DNA from: Porphyromonadaceae bacterium UBA4262
Lineage (GTDB): Bacteria; Bacteroidota; Bacteroidia; Bacteroidales; Muribaculaceae
Assembly: GCA_002396085.1 (NCBI GenBank)
Contig: DGWI01000024.1
Span: 1 to 53,712, forward strand
DNA length: 53,712 nucleotides
Direction: 5' to 3'
Part shown: positions 7,853 to 16,500 of the stretch, one piece after another
Position numbering within the stretch: the first letter of the stretch is position 1
Layout: each line of letters begins with the position of its first letter
Made by a program: the position numbers and the translations under genes
The notes under the pieces: generated by a model
What the model was told of the DNA's origin: nothing
Databases searched by the model: none
What the model saw: only the letters and a program-made list of their open reading frames with translations

Positions 7853-10800
7853 ATGAATTACTTGAAATCACTGATAATTGTTATCATTATGGGACTATTG
7901 CCTCTCTCGCTCTTCGGGGCCAAAAAGAATAAGATGGTTGATTTCAACTATCCCCAAGACGTGTCGAATACGGCACTGACCGACCTGGACAAAGCACTCA
8001 AAGGAGGCGACGGTAAGCAGGTAGTCGATGCCATTGTGCGCTACTCGCTGGCTCAGAGCGGCATCTCGCAAGACAATATGCCCGACATTGTCGATCGCAT
8101 TGAGTCGACCATCCAGCAAGAAAAACGCCCTGAATACCGGGCTCTGCTCAACTACTTCGAGGCCTGCGTGTTCAATGCCTATCTTGAACGCTATGGCCTG
8201 CATGACCGAGAGAACCCCGACGCAGAGATTGCCCCCGACGATTACACAGAGTGGGACAATGCGATGTTTCACAACAAGATTGACCAGTTGCTCCACCAAG
8301 CACTGAGCCAGCCCGAGGAACTGAAACGACATCCCATCAGCGAGTTTGATGGCATCATCACGTGCGATGAACAGGGTGCATTGCTGGTTCCCACACTGTA
8401 TCAGTTCTTGTGCCAACGCGTCAGGGAACTTACCGACAATTTCACATACACTCAAGAGGTTGCCACCGCATGGAAGCAGAGCGTCGCAGGCAACACACCC
8501 GCCTATATCTATGCCTGTCTGGAGAGCCATGCCGATGCCAAGGCGCTGTATGAACAATTCAAGGACAATGAGCACAGCGGTCTGGCGCTATGCAACACCT
8601 ATAATGATGAGATGTATAGTGCCTACAAGGACTATATCGCTCGTTTTCCCAACAGTTTCTATAGCCCTGAAATCACCAATAAGATATTTCAGTTAGAGCA
8701 TCGCTCTGTTCGACTCACCTATCCCGCAAACTTGCATAGCACCGACTCGGTGACAGTCAATGTGTACGACAACAACGTCAATCGGCTGGAGTTGCTTGTA
8801 TATCGAGTGCCTGATGCTCTGATTAAACAGCAAAACCGCATCCTGCAATTGAGCCAATTGAAACTCGTGCAGCGAAAAGCGCTATCCTTGCAAGGGACCA
8901 TTCCATTCAGGAGTGAACCAAAGGTCAAACTTTCCCCCTTGCCCTATGGCAAATATGTGATTGTTCCGACTTATCAAGTAGGGACAGAGCAGCAGATCAA
9001 TCAATCAGTGTCTGGATATCAGATGCTCACTGTGAGTGACATAGCCATATTCTATGTCACCACAACGAATGACAACAACCGCTTGTTTGCTGTTGACAGT
9101 CACAGCGGTGCGCCCGTCAGCGGTGTCAAAATCACTGGCGGCAAATTGACTGCCACAACCGAAGCCCAGGGCTGCATCACGATACCCAACACCATTCGTG
9201 ATGATGAGTTCAGAGCCAGCAAAGGCGAAGATCGCTACGGCAGCACATTCTATTACCGTCGCATTAATCACGACAAGTGGAGCCAAGTTTCTGCTCAAGT
9301 GTTCACCGACCTGGCCCTCTACCGCCCTGGCGAGACTGTCAAGGTGGCGGCCATCCTATATCATCAAGGCGACAACAGCCGCAAGGTCTTAGCAAACGAA
9401 CCCGTCCGTATGCGCCTGATGGACACCAATGGTCAAGACGTGGATACCATCACAGGTGTGACCGACGAGTTTGGGCGCATCAACGGCGAGTTTAAGTTGC
9501 CCACCGACCGCATGAATGGACAGTGGCGCATCGACGTCGAATATGGGCAGGATTTCGGCAAAACCGCTGACCGGCATGACATTGACGTGAGCGAGTACAA
9601 GACCCCGACATTCATTGTCTCATTTCTCGACGCCAAGTCCAACTATGTGCGCAAACAGCCCATCAAGATTGAGGGCAAGGCGGAGACCTACAGCGGCATG
9701 CCAGTCGCCAATGCCCAGGTCAAGTTGACCCTGCGCCAGAAGTCATGGTCGTGGTGGTGGCGCGACTACAGCACCCGCAATCAGGGCACAGTCATCAGCG
9801 ACACCACCGTCACCACCGATGACGCCGGGCGGTTCTCGGTTGTATTTCCTGACTCAATATTCACCGAAAGCCAAGGCAGATGTCGCTGGGCAAAGTACAA
9901 CTACACACTGCAAGCCCAAGTGACCGACGGCACGGGCGAGACACAGGAGTCGACACATGCCTTCATCGTGGGTGTGCGCCGTGGCATTTCGCTACCCAGT
10001 AGCGAAATGACCTTTGTCAACGACAAGGCCATCACCTTGCCACTGGATTATCACAGCACCAACGAGGAGGAGACCGCCGTGACATGCACCTGGGAATTGA
10101 CCGACATTGATTCCGAGGATGTGGTCGCCACAGGTAATCTGAGTAGCAATCATCCTGTGATAGACCTCACCAGTGTGCCTTCGGGGCAATACCAGATCAA
10201 AGTTCACATCCTCAATGCCGATGAGGACGAGGAGGAAGCCGATGCCGTTGCCACCATCACCCTCTATCGCAAGACCGACAAGCAGGCACCTGTGCGCGAC
10301 TGCACGCTGTGGATACACAACAAGGCCAACACGGTGGACAAGAACAACAAGGGGCATATCCTGATAGGCACCAGTGCCAGCGAGGCACATATCTACTATG
10401 TGGCCAGCGACCGCAAGGGTGTGGTGAAACAAGAATGGCTGCACTACAGCCCTGGCCTGCACGACTTGCAACTGGACGTGCCCACCGACCGCGAGAACGC
10501 TCTGAACGTTGAGTTGATGAGTTACCATAACGGCAAAGTCACGACACGCAATGTCCGCCTCACCTCGCCCGCAGCCACCGACTCGCTGCACCTGCGTGTC
10601 ACCACCTTCCGCGACCGCTTGGTTCCGGGTAAAACCGAGCGTTGGGTATTCCAAATTACAGGCAAAGGCGACTGTCGCCGCAGCGGTGCCATGCTGCTGG
10701 CGATGACCGACAAGGCCATCAACGACATCAGCGAAAATCCATGGAGATTCAATGTGCCATTGAAATGGAGTGATTTTTACACCTTATATCCCATGCACCT

Positions 10801-13399
10801 GGATGATAGTAGAAACACTCAACTCAACTGGAATGCAAAACGTGTAGAAACAAATGAATATGAACTACCCAGTTTGTACACCTACGACCAAATATTGTTC
10901 GGTTTCCTGGGCCGCGGACGCATCATGTACAAGGCCATGGCTGGTCGAGCCAGTTATAACTCGGTAATGGTCGAGGAAGAAGCAGTTGAACTCTCAATGG
11001 ACTCGGAAGACGTCAGTCGCTCGCTTGAAGGACGTGCAGCAGGAGTAGTGATCAGTGAACTTGCCATCGCGGAAGATAGCAAAGTCAAAGCAGAGGATGA
11101 AATCTTGCTGGATTTGGATGCTGGTGGAGGAAACCAGAAACGACTGGATGGCATCAAATTGCGCGAGGCCGACATCAAGACGGCAATGTGGATGCCCATG
11201 CTCACCAGTGACAAGGATGGCAATGTGAGTGTCGAGTTTGAGGCACCTGAGTTTAACACCACCTGGATTTTGCAAGCCATCGGGTACGACAAAGACCTGT
11301 ACAGCGACCGCCTGGAGCGGCAAGTGGTGACCCAGAAGCCCATCATGGTCAAGTCGAGCCTGCCGCGCTTTGTGCGCCAGGGCGACCTGGTGACCCTGAG
11401 CGCCAACCTGCAGAATGCCACCGACGAGGCTACTGCCGTGGATGCCGTGATCGAACTCTTCGACCCACGCACGGGTGAGATATTCACAAGTCAAAATTAT
11501 CAACACACGCTAGCAGCACACGGCACGCAGCCTGTGAGCATCCAATGGACCGTGCCCGCCGAGGCATCGTTTGTGGGCTTCCGCGTCAAGGCCGCCAACG
11601 ACCAGTTTGGCGATGGCGAGCAAGTAATGGTGCCTGTGCTTGAAGCCATCCAGCCCGTGATTGAGACACAACCATTCTACATCGAGGCTGCTACACCGCA
11701 ATTCTCGTTGCAGTTGCCACAGTCGGCCCGCAATGCGCGCGTCACGCTGGAGTACAGCGACAATCCAGTGTGGTACTGCGTGACGGCCTTGCCTACCATC
11801 TACGACGAGCATTGCGTGACCGCCTCGTCGCTGGCCCACAACCTGTTTGCCCTCGAGGTGGCACAGGGCGTGGCCAAATCGCAACCTCAGGTGCGCGAAG
11901 CCATCACCTACTGGAAAAACAACGAGCAAGACTCGACCCTGGTGTCGATGCTCGCCAAGAACCAAGACCTGAAGATCGGCACTCTGCTGGCCTCGCCCTG
12001 GATGCGTGAGGCTGACCGCCAGACCCTGCGCATGTCGCGACTTAACGAACTGTTTGACACGCCCAAGATGGATAAAGAGCGCACTCGCATCGTCAACTCG
12101 CTGGCCGACTTGCAGATGGGCGACGGTGGCTTCACCTGGTTCCGCTATCCGGGCTGCCGCTCTTCGTACTACACGACGCATGAGGTGCTTGAGTTGGTGG
12201 GCGAGATTCAACATCTGGGCTATCTGATGGGAAACAGCCAGGTTGACCAGATGATGAGCCGCGCCCTGAAGTACTATGACACCGAGACACTGCGTCAATA
12301 CAAAGAGCGTAAGGACAAGAAGGACTACAGCGGATTCAGCCACTTTGTGTACGTTCGATCGCTGTTCCCGTCGGTGAAGATGGAGAGCGAGGTGCAGTCG
12401 CTGTTCAACAACGCCCTCAAGCAGATGTCAAAGGACTGGAGCAAGGGCATGCCTCTGGGCGATAAAGCCTTCTACGCCCTGGCACTGAACCGCAACGGCT
12501 ATCAGAAGACAGCCCGCGATATCACCGAATCTATCCGCCAGTTTGCCATCACCAAACCTGCTTTGGGTACCTATTGGGACAATCTGCAGGTGGGATGGCG
12601 CTACTTCGACAAGGTGGCTGTGACTAGCACCATCTTGCAGGCACTCAACGAGTGTGACCCACGTCAGGACGAGATTGACAATGTGCGCAAATGGATGTTG
12701 CTGATGAAGCAGACCAACGACTGGGGCAGTTCGAGCCTGGCCGCCAATGCCGTTTACTCACTGCTATCGACCGGTAGCCAATGGCTGGAGCGCAACGAGC
12801 CCGCGCACATCACCATCGGCAACGAGACACTGCCCATCGACAAGATGGATACCTATTTGGGATATTTCCGCAAGACCATCCAAGCTGAGCCCGGGACAGA
12901 GATCAAGATTGAGCGCAGCGGCAACAGCCCCGCCTGGGGTGCTGTCTACTGTCAGTTCCAGGCACCAATGACCGACATCAAGCAAGTTGCGATCGACGAA
13001 CTGAGCATCAGCAAGGACTACAGCATCGTGGGCACCGACGGCAAGATGACTGCCGCTACCCGGTTCCATGTGGGCGACCGCGTGAGGGTGCGCACGGTCA
13101 TCAAGTGCAACCGCGACCTCGACTTTGTGACCGTGGTCGATGAGCGCGCCTCGTGCTTCGAGCCTGTCGACAAGTTGAGTGGCTATCGCAGTGCCGACCG
13201 CACATGGTACTACCACGAGACCAAGGATGCGCAGACCCGGCTGTTCTTCAGCGACTTGCAGAAGGGGACGCACGTCATCACCTACGACGTCTACGTCACT
13301 CAGGCAGGCACCTTCAGCGCCGGCATCGCCTCGGCCCAGTGCCAGTATGCCCCGCAGATTGCCGCCCACAGCGCCGGCATCCACCTGAACGTCGAATAA
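7853..13399 (+). CDS. alpha-2-macroglobulin family protein, copy 1
   Basis: An 1848-residue exported protein with a signal peptide (MNYLKSLIIVIIMGLLPLSL) and no lipobox. A helical N-terminal domain is followed by macroglobulin domains; the MG2-type motif FTDLALYRPGETVKVAAILY lies at about 484-503 and YSGMPVANAQVKL at about 615. The A2M domain starts near LREADIKTAMWMPML (about 1104) and includes TQKPIMVKSSLPRFVRQGD. A helical toroid-like region follows and the chain ends in a beta domain (VVDERASCFEPVDKLSGYR). The family traps or senses proteases in the periplasm. Here the thioester CxEQ site is replaced by HCVTAS around Cys1321, so covalent trapping is unlikely. An acidic insertion at about 1035-1100 contains SLEGRAAGVVIS, like the SusC/RagA signature; copy 2 lacks it. 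The gene has its own promoter and lies in tandem with copy 2. Confidence 0.9.
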   Translation: MNYLKSLIIVIIMGLLPLSLFGAKKNKMVDFNYPQDVSNTALTDLDKALKGGDGKQVVDAIVRYSLAQSGISQDNMPDIVDRIESTIQQEKRPEYRALLNYFEACVFNAYLERYGLHDRENPDAEIAPDDYTEWDNAMFHNKIDQLLHQALSQPEELKRHPISEFDGIITCDEQGALLVPTLYQFLCQRVRELTDNFTYTQEVATAWKQSVAGNTPAYIYACLESHADAKALYEQFKDNEHSGLALCNTYNDEMYSAYKDYIARFPNSFYSPEITNKIFQLEHRSVRLTYPANLHSTDSVTVNVYDNNVNRLELLVYRVPDALIKQQNRILQLSQLKLVQRKALSLQGTIPFRSEPKVKLSPLPYGKYVIVPTYQVGTEQQINQSVSGYQMLTVSDIAIFYVTTTNDNNRLFAVDSHSGAPVSGVKITGGKLTATTEAQGCITIPNTIRDDEFRASKGEDRYGSTFYYRRINHDKWSQVSAQVFTDLALYRPGETVKVAAILYHQGDNSRKVLANEPVRMRLMDTNGQDVDTITGVTDEFGRINGEFKLPTDRMNGQWRIDVEYGQDFGKTADRHDIDVSEYKTPTFIVSFLDAKSNYVRKQPIKIEGKAETYSGMPVANAQVKLTLRQKSWSWWWRDYSTRNQGTVISDTTVTTDDAGRFSVVFPDSIFTESQGRCRWAKYNYTLQAQVTDGTGETQESTHAFIVGVRRGISLPSSEMTFVNDKAITLPLDYHSTNEEETAVTCTWELTDIDSEDVVATGNLSSNHPVIDLTSVPSGQYQIKVHILNADEDEEEADAVATITLYRKTDKQAPVRDCTLWIHNKANTVDKNNKGHILIGTSASEAHIYYVASDRKGVVKQEWLHYSPGLHDLQLDVPTDRENALNVELMSYHNGKVTTRNVRLTSPAATDSLHLRVTTFRDRLVPGKTERWVFQITGKGDCRRSGAMLLAMTDKAINDISENPWRFNVPLKWSDFYTLYPMHLDDSRNTQLNWNAKRVETNEYELPSLYTYDQILFGFLGRGRIMYKAMAGRASYNSVMVEEEAVELSMDSEDVSRSLEGRAAGVVISELAIAEDSKVKAEDEILLDLDAGGGNQKRLDGIKLREADIKTAMWMPMLTSDKDGNVSVEFEAPEFNTTWILQAIGYDKDLYSDRLERQVVTQKPIMVKSSLPRFVRQGDLVTLSANLQNATDEATAVDAVIELFDPRTGEIFTSQNYQHTLAAHGTQPVSIQWTVPAEASFVGFRVKAANDQFGDGEQVMVPVLEAIQPVIETQPFYIEAATPQFSLQLPQSARNARVTLEYSDNPVWYCVTALPTIYDEHCVTASSLAHNLFALEVAQGVAKSQPQVREAITYWKNNEQDSTLVSMLAKNQDLKIGTLLASPWMREADRQTLRMSRLNELFDTPKMDKERTRIVNSLADLQMGDGGFTWFRYPGCRSSYYTTHEVLELVGEIQHLGYLMGNSQVDQMMSRALKYYDTETLRQYKERKDKKDYSGFSHFVYVRSLFPSVKMESEVQSLFNNALKQMSKDWSKGMPLGDKAFYALALNRNGYQKTARDITESIRQFAITKPALGTYWDNLQVGWRYFDKVAVTSTILQALNECDPRQDEIDNVRKWMLLMKQTNDWGSSSLAANAVYSLLSTGSQWLERNEPAHITIGNETLPIDKMDTYLGYFRKTIQAEPGTEIKIERSGNSPAWGAVYCQFQAPMTDIKQVAIDELSISKDYSIVGTDGKMTAATRFHVGDRVRVRTVIKCNRDLDFVTVVDERASCFEPVDKLSGYRSADRTWYYHETKDAQTRLFFSDLQKGTHVITYDVYVTQAGTFSAGIASAQCQYAPQIAAHSAGIHLNVE

Positions 13400-13463
13400 G
13401 CGAAATTTAGTTAAACTTTACAAAATTCGCTCGTTTTATAAACTTTTCTTTAAAGTAAACAAC

Positions 13464-13471
13464 TAACTTTG
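13464..13471 (+). promoter_or_regulatory. candidate -7 box (TAACTTTG) for the second alpha-2-macroglobulin-like gene
   Basis: Matches TAnnTTTG in an AT-rich 184-base gap between the two large genes. The -33 position (about 13441-13447) has only a weak T-rich match. No terminator is seen after copy 1, so read-through is also possible. Confidence 0.5.
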
Positions 13472-13583
13472 TAAAGTTAACTTTATAAAATCGTTTGATT
13501 ATGCCGATCACAAGTGATATCATTAGGCATTAATAAGTAAACAATTTGTGTACAACGATTTACAAACTAAAAAATTACTGATT

Positions 13584-16500
13584 ATGAAGAAACTATTTGT
13601 GATTCTGACTGTGGTGCTCTTGTGGGGGCAAGTCATGGCGCATGACAATGAGCCAGACTTCAACTTCCCGCAAGATGTGACCAAGCAGGCCGAGGCTGAC
13701 TTGAAGACGGCCTTGAGCAAAGGTGATGGCCAACTGGTGGTGGACGCTCTAGTACGCTCATCGCTAGCCAAGAGTAGCATCACCATCGAGAACATGAGCG
13801 AGATTGTGGAGGACATCGACCGTGTGGCCCGCAAGGAGTCGCGCCCCGATATCCGTGCCCTGCTCTATCATCTAGAGGCCCGCGTGATGCATGATTACAC
13901 CAACAATTTCACGCCTCTTGACCGCCGCAATCCCAGATACATGAGCCACAATGCCGATGTTAAGGACAAGTATGCTTACTGGGATTCTTACCATTTTGCA
14001 ACCGTCATCGACTCACTGGTGAGCCTGTCGCTGAAAGAGCGCGAAGCGTTGCTCCAGTACCCCGTCACATCGTACAAGGAGATTCTACGGTATAATGACT
14101 TGGGTACTAAATATATACCCACGCTCTACCACTTCTTGAACTATCGAGGTCAGGATCTGGTCAGCAGCACTCTGGAGAAGAAACTACAGATTGACCTTGA
14201 GACCGCTATGCCCGACAATACCATGGCAACCGTGTTTGCCAAGTGCGCTCCACTGGGCAACTGGAGTTCTTACCAAAAGGAATATCAGGCTGTCTACGAG
14301 GAGTTTGCCGATGTGCCCGAAGGCGGTCTCCCCCTATCCTACTTGAGTGGCGACAAGCACTACGACACGTTCCGCCAGTATGTCAAGCGGTTTCCTAAAT
14401 CAATCTATGCCAACAGCATTCGCAACAGCATCACCTACATTGAACGCAAGTGGGCCACAGTCGACTATGAAGGCCACCTCAACAGCAAGTTCTCGGCTCA
14501 CGCCCAGCAAGCGCAGGTCAAGGTGAAAGTGCGTGTGCGCAATGTCAATGATGTGAGCGTGCGCATCTACCGCATGCCCGATGACTTCCTGACTGAGGCA
14601 TGGCCCAACAAAGTCCTTACTATCAAGGACATGACCCTACAAGCTGAGCAGCAGGTACACTTCGACGGCTCCACGCCATTTGAGAGCAGCGCCGACATTA
14701 CCTTTGCCGCCCTACCCCATGGCCGATACACCATCGTACCCGTCTATAAGAACAATGGCAAGGATGTAATTCCAGAAATAATTGATGATTCCAAATATCT
14801 GGCTATCTACGACTTGGCGACATTCAATGTAAGCGAAGCCGAGCCTCGGCAACTCATCGAGAAAGGCAATGAGGTGAACCGTGTGAACCGCATCATTGTC
14901 GTCGACGATGCCACAGGCAAGCCTGTGCAGGGTGCTACCGTGACGATTGACAAAGAAAACTGGAACGTCAAGACTGATCGAAACGGTTCGGTTGACTTGC
15001 CAAAGAACTTGGCTCACTACCTGTCTTATCGCCCGATAATGGGCGACGACCAGTTTGCCCCATGGACGAACTTCAGACACAACTCGGCACACACGAGCCA
15101 GAGCAACTCGGCCAACGTATTCACCGACCTGGGCATCTATCGCCCTGGCGAGACCATGAAGTGGGCCTGCATCCTCTATGAGCATAGTTCAGACACACGC
15201 AATGTGTTGCCGAACAGAGAGGTTCACATCACCATCTATGATGCCAACCACAAGGTCATCGACCAACAGACCGCTACAACCGACGAGTTCGGACGCGTTG
15301 AGGGCAGTTACGTCATACCGACAGGCCGACTGCTGGGCACCTACAGCATACACATGGGCCTGAACGAGCGTAGTTCGCTGGGCAGCAGGTCATTCCAAGT
15401 GAGCGAATACAAGACTCCGACATTCTTTGTCGAGTTCCCAAAGGATGAGTTGGCATTCCAACCTGGACAGCCCATCACTGTGACGGGCAGAGCAGCCACC
15501 TATAGCGGTATGCCTCTGGCCGATGCTGAGGTGAAACTTAAACTCACCAAGCGCAGTTGGGACTGGCGGTGGTGGTACTATCGCCCGCTGATGGAACCCG
15601 CCGATGCCGTGGCCGACACCATCGTCCGCACCGATGCCCAGGGCCAGTTCCAAGTCACCTTTGACAACCAATTGTTCATTGAGTTGGGCAACAGTCGACA
15701 CTATTCGTGCTTCTATAACTACATCGCACACGCTCAAGTGACCGATGCCACCGGCGAGAGCCAAGAGGCCACTGCTGGCTTCCACATCGGACACAAGCGT
15801 GAAGTCAGGCTCAACACAACAAACATCGACCACAACAACATTGCGCCACTGCGGTTGCCTCTAACGGTCAACAATACCGACACCACGCAGCAGTCGCTCA
15901 CACTACTCTACCGCCTGACACGTCCGGAAAGCACCGACACCATCCGTGGCACGTTTCCCAGCGACAACCCTACACTTGATTTGACCCGTCTCCCCTCCGG
16001 ACAATACTACCTGCGTGTGACATTGGCCGATGACGACAATTGCTACACCTCAGCCTTCGTCAATCTCTACCACAAGACCGATGCGCAAGCACCCATTGCC
16101 GACCAAGCATTATGGATTCCTGACGACGGTTACTACATCGATGAAAAGAACATCGCCCATGTCACTATTGGCACCAGCACCCCCGAGGCGCACATCTACT
16201 ATGTGGCATCGGGCCGCGTCACCATGCTGGGCGACGGGTGGATTGACCGCAGCAAGCCAGGCTTCCAGGAGTTCACCTTCCGTGTCCCCGCCAAGGCCGA
16301 CGAGGTGCTGAATCTCAAGTTCATGGCATTCCATCACAGCAAATACTTTGAGAAGGAGATTTCGATGGTGGTTCCCGCATGCCAACAGACGCTCAAGGTC
16401 ACTGCCACCAGTTTCCGTGACAAATTGGTTCCGGGCAAGCCTGAGCGCTGGCAGTTCGCACTCAAGGACAAGAACGGCAAGCCCCAGCGCGGCGCGCTGA

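Noticed and set aside
11510..12343. 277-codon open frame on the minus strand inside the first alpha-2-macroglobulin gene
   Set aside because: No start context, no recognisable domain, His/Val/Leu-rich shadow composition; explained by codon usage of the plus-strand gene. The same applies to several other long antisense frames.
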